In this document: in pieces, positions 31,308-40,104 of the stretch
Numbering within the stretch: the stretch's first letter is position 1
Layout of the letters: each line of letters starts with the position of its first letter
Source of the DNA: an uncultured Clostridia bacterium
Lineage (GTDB): Bacteria; Bacillota; Clostridia; Christensenellales; Aristaeellaceae
Direction: 5' to 3'
Assembly: GCA_946408995.1 (NCBI GenBank)
Contig: CAMJUL010000027.1
Location: 1-46,605 of the forward strand
Length of the DNA: 46,605 nt
Notes under the pieces: model-generated
Databases searched by the model: none
What the model saw: only the letters and a program-made list of their open reading frames with translations
Told to the model about the DNA's origin: nothing
Position numbers and translations under genes: made by a program

Positions 31308-33098
31308 TTACTGGAACGAGGCGTCAATCAATGTTCCATCAATGGCGTTGATTAAAGCATACCGTTCATATCCCTGTTGGGATGCCTTCTGATCTTGGTA
31401 AACAATTGCCCAGGTTGGGACAAACACCATGCCAGTTTCAGCATTGGCAGCACGCACAGGTTCATAAGTCAGAATAACTCGCAGGATGGTAATCGTTTGC
31501 TCATCCGTCCCATAACGTGACTGATTGATTTCTTTGTTGAATTTGGCAATTGCTTCTTCATGAGGAATCAGTTTTTTCTGGGACTCAACGGGTTCGCCCA
31601 TATTAAACTGATTGCGAAGATGCGCAAATACGATACCACGGCTATTCACGAAGAACTGCAATCCGTAACGTCCTTCCGCATCTGAAGCATCGATCTGAGC
31701 AGGTCGATACACGAGATAGAATCCTTCCTCGCTTGCAGGGATGGCGCTATAGTCATAAGGCACCCGGTCACTATTTGTCGTTAGTTCACCGTCTACAATG
31801 GCTTTTTCATAAATGGCACCCATGGTCTGAATACGGTCAAGACTCATGTCAAGCATATACTCACAAGTATAATGATTGCAATCAAGACCCAACTGCGTGA
31901 TTAACGTTTCAGCTTGTCCCTGAGCATCTTCCAGTGAAATACCAGTCAGTTCAGTCTTCTCCAGATTAAATTCTCCACGATGACCTTCCCAATTCCTGAC
32001 CCAGATAATCCGAACGATTGCACCTGAGTAAGACTCGGATTGGTGACTATCGTGATATTCATCATAAAACAGTGCTTCCGGAGCGGCAGACAGGATGGCA
32101 TGATCATTGAACTCAATAAAGTCCGTTCCCGCACCGGTTGCAATGCCGGTCGCGTTGAACCATTCCGGATCAATGTCCTTCGTGAAATCTGTCTCGATGG
32201 CCTGATATACTGGCATCATGCCGGATTCCTGATACTCTGCTGAGGTAATCAGTTCATATCCACTGTCCGTCAGAACAGTCACATTCGATGTAGCAATATC
32301 AGGCGATTCACTTGGATTGCTCATAAAGACCGGGGTGCAGGAGATCGTCCAGGAGTGCCTCTGTTGTGTCCCATCGACGGGCATGCCCTTTTCATCAATT
32401 TGTTCAACAATGCTCTCCATCTGAATCTGATAAGTTGTTCCCTCGTTTACGACAAAGCCATCAGAAGCTTCAAAGGAGTAGGTCAACGATCCATCTTCGT
32501 TGGCAACATCATAAAACCCCATGGTTCCGGGCATCAGCATGGTTCCTTCATCGACGCCGATCTTCAATGGCATGGATTTAGCTGTCAGCATCCGCCCTCC
32601 GGTTTCTTTTGCTTTGGCGATAAGGGCCTGCGTTCCTTCATCCAGGGTAAAATCCTCCTCCTGAAGCATAGCTATTGCTTCAGCTGAATCCATTGGTAAG
32701 AGTATGTCCGCTTCGTGAACAGGACGTACTGTTCCAACACCATATAAGCCTCGATCCCGATAAACAATCTCATCAAGACTGATAACGACATCACCAACTG
32801 TCACAGATTCACCAATCTGCGCAATTTTCCCCTCCTGAAGTCGCGCGCCAAGTTCATGATTCCAATGCTGTCCAAAGAACTCAGCTACCTGGGAAGAAAA
32901 CAAAGCATATGCGGTTCCCATCACGGCAAGTATTCCTACAATGCTCAATACCAGAGTAAGTGAAATTTTCCTTTTCACAGGTTCTTCTCCTTTCGCGTTT
33001 GCAAGAACCCGCTGCGTAAGCCATGGATCTTCCTGCACATGCGATAGAGAATTACTGACTGCTTTCTGGACTCTTTCCTGTTCCTCATGCAGGTTCAT
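31308..33098 (-). CDS. Large single-pass membrane protein, likely sensor/anti-sigma partner of the ECF sigma factor
   Basis: This is a 596-residue protein. A cytoplasmic part of about 45 residues (MNLHEEQERVQKAVSNSLSHVQEDPWLTQRVLANAKG) leads to one membrane helix, KISLTLVLSIVGILAVMGTAYALF (about 44-67), and then a long extracytoplasmic region of no recognised family with alternating beta-rich segments (GDVVISLDEIVYRDRGLYGVG, TYQIQMESIVEQIDEKG, EGFYLVYRPAQID). This is the topology of an anti-sigma or sensor protein. The ATG at 33098 has AAGGAAG eight bases upstream and overlaps the end of the sigma gene by 14 bases, so the two are coupled. The role is inferred from position. Confidence 0.65.
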   Translation of the reverse strand: MNLHEEQERVQKAVSNSLSHVQEDPWLTQRVLANAKGEEPVKRKISLTLVLSIVGILAVMGTAYALFSSQVAEFFGQHWNHELGARLQEGKIAQIGESVTVGDVVISLDEIVYRDRGLYGVGTVRPVHEADILLPMDSAEAIAMLQEEDFTLDEGTQALIAKAKETGGRMLTAKSMPLKIGVDEGTMLMPGTMGFYDVANEDGSLTYSFEASDGFVVNEGTTYQIQMESIVEQIDEKGMPVDGTQQRHSWTISCTPVFMSNPSESPDIATSNVTVLTDSGYELITSAEYQESGMMPVYQAIETDFTKDIDPEWFNATGIATGAGTDFIEFNDHAILSAAPEALFYDEYHDSHQSESYSGAIVRIIWVRNWEGHRGEFNLEKTELTGISLEDAQGQAETLITQLGLDCNHYTCEYMLDMSLDRIQTMGAIYEKAIVDGELTTNSDRVPYDYSAIPASEEGFYLVYRPAQIDASDAEGRYGLQFFVNSRGIVFAHLRNQFNMGEPVESQKKLIPHEEAIAKFNKEINQSRYGTDEQTITILRVILTYEPVRAANAETGMVFVPTWAIVYQDQKASQQGYERYALINAIDGTLIDASFQ

Positions 33099-33606
33099 GA
33101 TCATCACTTCCTTCCAAAGCAAAGCGCAGTTTTTTTCTTGCACGGTTTAGCCTGCTGCCGACGGCCTGCCGGGAAATGCCCAGGACATCGGCAGCTTCTT
33201 CATATGTCAATCCTTGCAGCCAACAGAGCAACGCCACTTCCCTCAGCTTAATTGGAAGATTCATGATTTCTTCTGTAATCTCGTCGTCTTCCTTGTCAGC
33301 CGGAGCCTGTCGGTCTGAAAGCTTATCCAGCGTAACGGAACGGTCTACGTGCTTGAACCATCCTGTCCGATATATATTTTTGCAGCAATTGATCGCGATT
33401 CGCGTCAGCCATGTCTTCTCGGATGATTCAGCTCGAAATTTGTCCAGGTTCCGATACGCATTGATGAAAGTCTCCTGTACCGCGTCCTTTGCCAATTCTT
33501 CATCATGGAGATACATGATGCACATTCGAAGCAGGGGAAGCTGGTACAGGGTTACCATGTGCTCAATTCTTTCTTCTCTACTGTCCGGGCCCTTGACAGT
33601 GTTCAT
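33085..33606 (-). CDS. ECF-type RNA polymerase sigma factor
   Basis: This is a 173-residue sigma-70-family protein of the ECF group. Region 2 is MVTLYQLPLLRMCIMYLHDEELAKDAVQETFINAYRNLDKFRAESSEKTWLTRIAINCCKN; region 4 is the helix-turn-helix IMNLPIKLREVALLCWLQGLTYEEAADVLGISRQAVGSRLNRARKKLR. The ATG at 33606 follows GGTGAGG; a GTG 21 bases upstream overlaps that signal. It forms an operon with the membrane protein at 31308-33098, which probably controls it. GC content is lower than in most of the window. Confidence 0.9.
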   Translation of the reverse strand: MNTVKGPDSREERIEHMVTLYQLPLLRMCIMYLHDEELAKDAVQETFINAYRNLDKFRAESSEKTWLTRIAINCCKNIYRTGWFKHVDRSVTLDKLSDRQAPADKEDDEITEEIMNLPIKLREVALLCWLQGLTYEEAADVLGISRQAVGSRLNRARKKLRFALEGSDDHEPA

Positions 33607-33769
33607 GGCAACCTCACCACCTTTCACCTATTAGACACAAGGAAACCTGGAAAACGCAACATCAGAGAAAAAAAATTTTCGAGGTGGCTTTTTCGATGCC
33701 GCCCCATTGTTATACACGATTTCCGGCCCTTAAGCCACACCGATTTCTATCACATCGTTCACCTCGACA

Positions 33770-33945
33770 CAAAGTGCCTGTCACTTGCGCAATCTTCTGG
33801 TTTTGAGTATTATTCATGCTGGTACCCCCTCCAGTTTTATGTTGTTCGCCAACTTTGGCCGGTCAGCGATCTCCATTTTACTGTGGGGTACTCCTGGTTT
33901 CAACATCCTGCCTCCTGTCAGGATCAGTTTGGATTATACAGGAAG
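33770..33945 (-). mobile_element. Probable IS110-type left-end scar
   Basis: On the minus strand an ATG at 33817 starts MNNTQNQKIAQVTGTL, which I recognise as the opening of Firmicutes IS110-family transposases; after about 16 codons it leaves that family and soon stops. Upstream (33818-33945) is the sort of leader that in IS110 elements carries the left end and bridge RNA. A 30-codon frame MLKPGVPHSKMEIADRPKLA (ATG at 33906, ribosome site AGGAGG) ends with TGA overlapping the transposase ATG. No right end or intact transposase is present. The remaining part of the 33607-33991 gap is AT-rich leader for the sigma operon and nothing else was seen. Confidence 0.45.
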
Positions 33946-33991
33946 CTTTTGATTTTTCTGAGCATCAGAAGGATTTGCGGAGGATGATAAT

Positions 33992-34936
33992 ATGAAGCGA
34001 ATTCTGGCGTTTCTTCTTGCTATTCTTTTTTCTCTACCTGCCATATGCTGTGCAGAACAGACAAAATATCAAAAAGAAGAAAACACAGGCTGGAATAAAG
34101 ACAGCCGTCCTTATATCATCCGGACGCCTTTTGCTGTATGGTATATTTCAAAAGCAGATATCGAATTGCTTGGCGAAGATGCATACTATCAAGGTTTATA
34201 TGCAATTCTTGATGATGCAGAAGCAGACTTTGCCGATGCCCGTGCGGCGCGTAAAGGGTTTATCCCAGATGAGATTCAACCGATTGATATTTATACTGAC
34301 TTCTGCAATAAAGCAGAAGCCTCAAAAACGTCAGATGCGTTCTACCGAGAACTGGGTAATTACATCAAGCTCTTCAATGGATGGAATACAGCGCGTATCG
34401 CACTGCTGCATGAGTATGTACACTATTTAACTATGCACTGTGCCCAATCCCGCACACAATTCGGTTTCTGGGCGGAGGGCATCGCGGAGTACGTTGCCAA
34501 TTTCGTCTGCAAAAACAGGCTGGGCCGGTCCGAAAATATGGGATTTGAAATCGCCGGTTATCCCCCGGTAATGTGGAATCAGTCGTGGGACGAAGCGGAG
34601 AACAGCATCGATCCCCGGAAACTGAATATTGGGCTCGGCGCGCTTGCGGCAAGCGGCGGACTGGTCGGACTACGGTACTATGCCGTTAAGAACGAAACAC
34701 TCGAACGCACGGAAGAAATGGATAAGAACCTGAAGCCTGAAGACCTTTCCCTTTGCGAGGCGTCCGGCATGATCGCGTATCTTGTGGACGTATACGGCAA
34801 AAATATCGTATTCAACAACTGGAGCATTGATCCGGACGCAATGGAAACAGTCTTCGACAAGCCGTTTTCGGAACTCTACCTTGAATGGACGGAATGGAAT
34901 GCTGAGCAGTGCAGAATAATGGGGATTCAATTCTGA
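33992..34936 (+). CDS. Secreted HExxH metallopeptidase-like protein
   Basis: This is a 314-residue exported protein. Signal peptide MKRILAFLLAILFSLPAICCAEQ. The zinc site is HEYVHYLT (H140, E141, H144), followed 17 residues later by GFWAEGIAEYVANF, where E162 or E166 is the probable third zinc ligand (gluzincin pattern HExxH...E). A C-terminal helix (DPDAMETVFDKPFSELYLEW) resembles that of MA-family secreted peptidases. Substrate unknown. GGAGGATGATAAT precedes the ATG. It lies next to the IS110-type scar and is more AT-rich than genes to the right. Confidence 0.8.
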   Translation: MKRILAFLLAILFSLPAICCAEQTKYQKEENTGWNKDSRPYIIRTPFAVWYISKADIELLGEDAYYQGLYAILDDAEADFADARAARKGFIPDEIQPIDIYTDFCNKAEASKTSDAFYRELGNYIKLFNGWNTARIALLHEYVHYLTMHCAQSRTQFGFWAEGIAEYVANFVCKNRLGRSENMGFEIAGYPPVMWNQSWDEAENSIDPRKLNIGLGALAASGGLVGLRYYAVKNETLERTEEMDKNLKPEDLSLCEASGMIAYLVDVYGKNIVFNNWSIDPDAMETVFDKPFSELYLEWTEWNAEQCRIMGIQF

Positions 34937-34971
34937 TAAAACAGAAGCAGCACAGATAGCACGATCACTAC

Positions 34972-35340
34972 CTATCTGTGGCTCCTGCAGCAACTGCAAT
35001 CTGCTCTGCAAATATATTGCCTGGAACCGCGATAAGTACGCCTGTAACAATAGACAGTGCAAAACCAGTAGAGGCCATTTCATTTGCCTCTTTCACTTCT
35101 CCGCCGCCCAGTTTCCTGGATCAATCATTTCCGGAACCATGGCCAAAAAAAGATCCAACTGCCTGAAGCAGCGCCATAACAGAGAACACAAGTCCCACTG
35201 CGGCAGTTTGCCTGCGTAGTAATTTTCCCGACGAAATAGGTGTCTGCAGAGTTATATATTCCTGTAACCAGCATGCTGATGATGGAAGGGATTGCCAGGG
35301 AGACGAGTAGTTTGGGGATTGGCGTCTGCGTCATATTCAT
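34972..35340 (-). pseudogene. MATE efflux transporter fragment, frameshifted
   Basis: The minus strand starts MNMTQTPIPKLLVSLAIPSI then ISMLVTGIYNSADTYFVGKI, the first membrane helix and linker of a MATE family multidrug exporter. The protein then needs changes of frame: AAVGLVFSVMALLQAVGSFFGHGSGN continues in a second frame to a stop, then KLGGGEVKEANEMASTGFAL, SIVTGVLIAVPGNIFAEQIA and VAAGATDR in a third. It ends at a 9-bp inverted repeat (34951-34959/34972-34980). Only about 115 of the usual 450 residues remain. The 270 bases upstream to 35612 hold no gene; a terminator is at 35553-35594. Confidence 0.8.
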
Positions 35341-35552
35341 TCCGGCTGAGTTTTTGTTTTCTTTTCTTTTCCATAATTCATAATATGGCTAAGTAGTTGG
35401 ATGAACAGCTACCCAGAAAGGAGAAGCACGATCCAGACGAACCCGATCCGGCGGAACGCCACGCACACGTTTCGCTATACTGAATATTCTTGTTCAAGCG
35501 CAAAGGGTAAAATGATCAGACATAATGAAGTTATCCAAATCGAAGGATCAAA

Positions 35553-35594
35553 TAAAAAGCTGTCAACCCGGCTATTTTAAGCAGGATTGACAGC
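35553..35594 (-). terminator. Terminator of esterase 1
   Basis: Minus strand: stem GCTGTCAA/TTGACAGC (35587-35594 and 35559-35566), 20-base loop, followed by TTTTTATTT. Located 19 bases after the esterase stop. Confidence 0.7.
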
Positions 35595-35612
35595 GGCATA
35601 TTTCTCTTTATT

Positions 35613-36599
35613 TTATTTCAGGACAACGTCAAAGGCGTTGTAGAAGTAGAAGCGGCTCATGAGGGTCTGATGGATTTCACCGGAAATGCTGTAATACAGG
35701 TTGTTCTCGGCGGGATTGGGTCCGTAGCTGAAATCCTCGGTATCGGCCACCATGGCAGCAATCAGGGCAGCGTTCACGTCGTACATCATGTCGCGCTTGC
35801 CGCCGCAGGCCGCATAGATGAAGAAGTCGTCCTTGTAGTCCGCCTGGGCGTTCATAGCGTCTTTCAGCATCTGGATTTGTTCTTCCACAGGCATTTCCAG
35901 GCTCATTTCGTCCGCGGCGCTGATGTTGGCGGAGAAGGGCATAAACCACTTGGCCACGTCCAGGTTATGGAAGAACTGATGCCAGCAGGCGTAGCAGCCC
36001 CGGGAGAAACCGGAGAAGGCCCGATGATCGCGGGAGGCGATGAAGCCCGCTTCATCCGCGGTTTCGGCGTAGGTACGGTAAGCACTTTCCACGGCGGGCA
36101 TGATGTCATTGCGCATTTCCTTGGTGGAGAAGGCTTCCATGTCGATGGCGCGGGCTTCGTAATCGTAATAGTAGGTGGGGAACACCATGATGAAGGGCGC
36201 GGTGACGCCCACTTCGATCATGTTGTCCAGGGCGTTCTTGGCCTTTTCGTCGCCAATGAAGCTGTCCTGGGTTTCGTTGGTGCCGTGAAGGAAGTAGATC
36301 ACGTTGTACCGTTCGGTGCCGTTCTCATCGTAGCCGTAGGGCAGGTACACGTTCACCCAACCAGGCTGCTCCGCGCCGTAGGCGGTGGTGGTGTAATCCA
36401 GGCGCACCACGGTGCCGGGCTGGGTGGATGCGGCGTCGTAGAACTTATTGTCATACTTCTTGAACACGGTCTCCGCGCCGATCACGTCGTCGGTGGTGAT
36501 GACCTTCTTGTCCTCGGGCTTTTCCCGGCTTTCCGCCAGGGCGGGGATGGCGCACAGAACCAGTACCAGCGCACACAGCAAAGCAATGAACTTTTTCAT
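35613..36599 (-). CDS. Secreted esterase 1 (CE1/feruloyl-esterase-like)
   Basis: This is a 328-residue exported alpha/beta hydrolase. Signal peptide MKKFIALLCALVLVLCAIPALAES. YLPYGYDENGTERYNVIYFLHGTNETQDSF provides the oxyanion region and GFSRG (S199) the nucleophile; the catalytic His is likely in SGEIHQTL near the C-terminus, and acids such as D in DYKDDF are candidates. It has the layout of CE1-type esterases that release acyl groups from plant polysaccharides. It is a paralogue of the two genes at 41614-42534 and 42600-43541, with shared YLPYGYDENGTERY, PTYYY and RDHRAF/SGFSRG blocks. GAAAGGAGAG precedes the ATG. No TTACGATGT repeat lies upstream, unlike esterase 3. Confidence 0.85.
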   Translation of the reverse strand: MKKFIALLCALVLVLCAIPALAESREKPEDKKVITTDDVIGAETVFKKYDNKFYDAASTQPGTVVRLDYTTTAYGAEQPGWVNVYLPYGYDENGTERYNVIYFLHGTNETQDSFIGDEKAKNALDNMIEVGVTAPFIMVFPTYYYDYEARAIDMEAFSTKEMRNDIMPAVESAYRTYAETADEAGFIASRDHRAFSGFSRGCYACWHQFFHNLDVAKWFMPFSANISAADEMSLEMPVEEQIQMLKDAMNAQADYKDDFFIYAACGGKRDMMYDVNAALIAAMVADTEDFSYGPNPAENNLYYSISGEIHQTLMSRFYFYNAFDVVLK

Positions 36600-36683
36600 A
36601 GGGCACTCTCCTTTCGGTTGGTTCGAGAATTCTTTTTATGGTGGTTTTCGATCAAATAGAGAATACAGAGAAGCCGCTTCGTT

Positions 36684-36799
36684 TGTCATTCTGAGCAGGC
36701 CGACGAAGGAGGCCGTGGCGAAGAATCTCCTCCCGCCACTGCTTTCCGGAAACTGACAACAGAGGAGATTCTTCGCGCTCGGATACGCTCAGAATGACA
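36684..36799. repeat. MITE-like 116-bp palindromic element
   Basis: Terminal inverted repeats TGTCATTCTGAGC (36684-36696) and GCTCAGAATGACA (36787-36799) and an inner perfect inverted repeat GCGAAGAATCTCCTC (36718-36732)/GAGGAGATTCTTCGC (36762-36776). The GTCATTCTGAGC/AAGAATCTC motifs recur in dispersed palindromic elements of many bacteria. It lies between esterase 1 and the GH3 gene, where it could fold as a long RNA hairpin. The rest of this gap holds no gene. Confidence 0.85.
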
Positions 36800-36894
36800 A
36801 TGCTTGTTGACTGATCAAATGTTTGTCCGTTGGTTTTGCAGTGAACAATCAATATCTAAAACGATACTCTGCACGCTGCAAACCGATCCGTAAA

Positions 36895-39800
36895 TTACGC
36901 AGCCTTTTTCTTGGCGTTCCTGCTGTCCACGATGGCGATGATCAGGAACAGAACAGCCAGCACGCCGGTACCGATCTGGCCGTAGGTGATGGCGTCCTGC
37001 CACCAGCCGTGCACTTCTTCCACGATGGTGTTGAAGCCCATGCCGTTCATGGCGTTGGAGTTGGCCACGGTGTACAGGATGTGCTTGGTGGCTTCCCGCA
37101 TGGCGGTGACCACCTGGGGGTCGTCGGAATAGGTCTTGAGCTTATCGGTCCACTTGGAGGCGTCGTTGCAGTCCCAGCCGTCGCCGCCTGCCAGCAGGCC
37201 CTGGATCACGTCCATGAAGTTGTTGTTGTTGGAGAAGTCAGTGAGGGCAAAGCCGGGCATGCCGAATTCACCGCGCAGGATGTTGGTGATCAGGTTGTAA
37301 TCACCGCCGGCCCAGGTCGCGCCAAGACGGTTGAAAGAGGTCATCACGCAGTACGCGTTGGCGTCGGCAATGGGATATTCAAAGGCCTGGAGGTAGATTT
37401 CACGGGCGGCCTGCTCGTTGGTCCACACGCAGATACCGTCGCGGCCCGTTTCCTGATCGTTGAAGGCGAAGTGCTTGTTGTACACATACACGCCCTTGCT
37501 CTGGATCCCGGCGGTTTCGGCGGCGCAGGTCTTGCCGGAAATGAAGGGGTCTTCGGAATAGTATTCAAAGTTGCGGCCGGAATAGGGCGTGCGGTGGATG
37601 TTCGCGCCGGGACCGTAGATGCCGGAGTACGCCTTGCGGTTGGCCATCAGGCAGTCGTTGCCCATGGAACGGCCCACGGCTTCGGCAATGGCGGGGTCAA
37701 AGGACGCGGCCATCACATCTTCGCTGGTGTAGCTGGTGGAAGAGGAGCCGCCGGTCAAGGTGGCGGTGATGCCCTGGGGGCCGTTTTCATCCTTGGTGGC
37801 GGGCTTGCCCACGCTCTTCACCGCGGCGGTGGCATGGTAGGTCTGACCGATCAGCTTGGTCATTTCGTTGAACTTCACCTGATCCATCAGATCATCCCAG
37901 GTGTAGGTCTGGCCGTTCTGCAGAGTGATGGAGCCATCCAGCGGTACGCCGATGAAGTGGGCCAGGGTCAGCTCGCCTTCCTTGCCCAGGGTGGGCATGG
38001 TGCCCTTCTTTTCCGAGTCGATGATGGTGTTCAGGGCCTTCACCAGCTCGTCGTTGGCGGCCATCTGCACGGCGGCCTTGTAGGTGTTGTTGGAAAGGTC
38101 AGCCTTGGGCATGGTGCCTGCCCAGTCGGCGCGGGTCAGATACTTGATATCGTTGCCGGTATCGGCGTCGAACTTGTTCAGGTCGCCGTGATCCAGCTGG
38201 TTGGTGATGGCAAAGCCGGTGCGGGAGGTGGCGTAGGTGGTGGTGTCCTGCTTGGCCTGCTTATAAACCACGGCCAGGTCAGCCCGGCCTTCGCCCACCA
38301 TCTTGGCGGTATCCACAGCGCCGTTCAGGGTATCGTTCTGGGCGGCCTTCTGCATGAGGATATTGTTCAGGGCTTCGTGGGCGCCGTTGCCGGTGGCGAA
38401 GTAATAGCTGCCCGCATCCACGATATAGGTCTTGGCGCCGTTGGCGTCATAGGCACGCATTTCGGACTTCGCCACGGACACGTTGGCGGTCACGGTCTTG
38501 CCCGCGGGCACGTCGATCTTGGTGTAGCCCACCAGCTCCACGGCTGCCTTTTCGATGCCGTTCTGCTTGTCATAGGCGGTGTAGGGGCTCTGCATGTAGA
38601 TCAGCACCGCTTCCCGGGCATCCCGGTCAGAGGGGTTGGTGACATCCACGGTGAAGTCGAAGGTATCGCCGTTCTCCTTCATGTTCAGCTTGCCGTAGGT
38701 CAGATTGCTGTAATTCAGGCCATAGCCGAAGGGGAAGGCCACGGTCTTGGCGTAGTCGTAATCGCCTACGTTCTGGTTGCCCAGTACCACGTCCTCATAG
38801 CGGGTTTCGTAGTAGCGGTAGCCGATGTAGATGCCTTCCTGATAGACCACATAGTATTCGTTGTTGGTCTTGGCGAAGGCCAGGCCCTTTTCCGCCGCGT
38901 TGGTGTAGGAGGTCACATAGGCGTTCTGCACAGCGGGAGAGGTGGTGTTGTCGTAGCAGTAGGTGTCCACCAGACGGCCGGAGGGATTGATCTTGCCGCT
39001 GAGCAGATCGCCGATGGCGCGGATGCCGCTCTGGCCCACTTCGCCCACCCACAGGCAGGCGTCGATGCCAAAGTCCTCGCCGCACACGGCGGGCTCGATC
39101 ACGTCCAGCTCCACCGCGTTGGCGGTGTTCAGCAGCAGCACGATCTTCTTCAGGGAACCGGCGGCTTTCAGCTCAGCCAGCTTGCGCAGGATGTCCTTTT
39201 CCTCGGCGCTGATGGAGAGCATGTTGCCGTTCGCGTCGCTGGCGCCCACCACGGGCAGGTCCTTGCCCTCGCCGCAGACCCGGCCGATGACCATGATGGC
39301 GGCGTCGCCGTACTGGGAAACGGAATCCCATTCCGCGGCGGAGAAGGCGCTCAGGGGCGCTTCATTGACGGCGAATTCTTCGTTCTTGAAGATGTAGTTG
39401 TTCAGGGAACCGGCGGCGCTCTTCTGGCCGTAATCCTTGCCCGCGCCTTCCCGATAGAAGCTCCACAGGGTGGGGTTCACGGTGAAGCCGTCCTGCTCCA
39501 GGGCGTCCTTCAGGGTCTGGGCTTTATCGGTTTTCATCCCGCCGGAGCCGGTGCCGCCATAGACGAACCGGGCGGAGGAGGTGCCCAGCAAACTCACCTT
39601 TTCACTGCCGGACAGGGGCAGGGCGTTGTTCCGGTTCAGCAGCAGCACAGCGCCATTGGCGACCACGCTTTCGCACACCAGGTCGGCGGCCTTGGCCTGC
39701 TCTTCGCTGTTTTCATAGTCGGATACGAAGCGGGGCGGCAGATCCTCCGCCGCGTCGCCCACTACGGTGCTGCCCTCGATGCCCAGCACCATGTTGATGA

Positions 39801-39918
39801 TGGAAGCGTAATTGTTGGCGATGGGGCCCGCGATCATGAGGAAGAGGAACAGGAACGCGAATACGCCGCACAGGATTTTCCATATTAGCTTGCCCTTGGG
39901 CTTGTTGTTCTTGGCCAT
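36895..39918 (-). CDS. Permuted GH3 glycoside hydrolase anchored by two membrane segments
   Basis: This is a 1007-residue protein. Residues 12-36 (LIWKILCGVFAFLFLFLMIAGPIA) and about 980-1000 (TGVLAVLFLIIAIVD) are membrane helices; the body is outside. The order is reversed compared with usual GH3: the C-domain-type sandwich comes first (VANGAVLLLNRNNALPL, GSGGMKTDKAQTLKDALEQ, VLLLNTANAVELD), then a fibronectin-III-like stretch (YGYGLNYSNLTYGK, VTNPSDRDAREAVLIYMQSPY), then the TIM barrel with NIHRTPYSGRNFEYYSEDPFISG, KHFAFND (K815) and the putative nucleophile D894 in MPGFALTDFSN. Beta-glucosidase- or xylosidase-type activity is likely. AAAGGAGA precedes the ATG. Permuted GH3 enzymes exist in gut Firmicutes. 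Confidence 0.85.
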   Translation of the reverse strand: MAKNNKPKGKLIWKILCGVFAFLFLFLMIAGPIANNYASIINMVLGIEGSTVVGDAAEDLPPRFVSDYENSEEQAKAADLVCESVVANGAVLLLNRNNALPLSGSEKVSLLGTSSARFVYGGTGSGGMKTDKAQTLKDALEQDGFTVNPTLWSFYREGAGKDYGQKSAAGSLNNYIFKNEEFAVNEAPLSAFSAAEWDSVSQYGDAAIMVIGRVCGEGKDLPVVGASDANGNMLSISAEEKDILRKLAELKAAGSLKKIVLLLNTANAVELDVIEPAVCGEDFGIDACLWVGEVGQSGIRAIGDLLSGKINPSGRLVDTYCYDNTTSPAVQNAYVTSYTNAAEKGLAFAKTNNEYYVVYQEGIYIGYRYYETRYEDVVLGNQNVGDYDYAKTVAFPFGYGLNYSNLTYGKLNMKENGDTFDFTVDVTNPSDRDAREAVLIYMQSPYTAYDKQNGIEKAAVELVGYTKIDVPAGKTVTANVSVAKSEMRAYDANGAKTYIVDAGSYYFATGNGAHEALNNILMQKAAQNDTLNGAVDTAKMVGEGRADLAVVYKQAKQDTTTYATSRTGFAITNQLDHGDLNKFDADTGNDIKYLTRADWAGTMPKADLSNNTYKAAVQMAANDELVKALNTIIDSEKKGTMPTLGKEGELTLAHFIGVPLDGSITLQNGQTYTWDDLMDQVKFNEMTKLIGQTYHATAAVKSVGKPATKDENGPQGITATLTGGSSSTSYTSEDVMAASFDPAIAEAVGRSMGNDCLMANRKAYSGIYGPGANIHRTPYSGRNFEYYSEDPFISGKTCAAETAGIQSKGVYVYNKHFAFNDQETGRDGICVWTNEQAAREIYLQAFEYPIADANAYCVMTSFNRLGATWAGGDYNLITNILRGEFGMPGFALTDFSNNNNFMDVIQGLLAGGDGWDCNDASKWTDKLKTYSDDPQVVTAMREATKHILYTVANSNAMNGMGFNTIVEEVHGWWQDAITYGQIGTGVLAVLFLIIAIVDSRNAKKKAA

Positions 39919-40045
39919 TGTAATTCTCCTTTGTTGTTAAAGTGCAGCAAGCGGAATCTATCTTGAGAAAGAAATCAAGAAGTATCGCTTATTGGAGTCC
40001 AGAGGGCGAAGCCCTTTGGCGCAGGTTTGGGGGCGCGGAGCCCCT

Positions 40046-40077
40046 AAAAAGGCCGCCGCACTTTTCGCACGGCGGCC
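40046..40077 (-). terminator. Terminator of the 201-aa secreted protein gene
   Basis: Minus strand: GGCCGCCG/CGGCGGCC (40070-40077 and 40051-40058), 11-base loop, then TTTTTA (40046-40050). Lies 27 bases past the stop at 40105 and separates this gene from GH3. Confidence 0.8.
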
Positions 40078-40104
40078 CAAGGAATTCAGGTCAGGCAAAG
40101 GGGA

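Noticed and set aside
33505-33987. 160-codon plus-strand frame
   Set aside because: It crosses the sigma-factor gene and the IS110-type scar antisense, and has no start signal.
36823-39888. 1021-codon open frame on the plus strand
   Set aside because: It is the exact antisense of the GH3 gene, rich in G, V and H with no domain or ribosome site; it results from the GC-rich codon use of the real gene.
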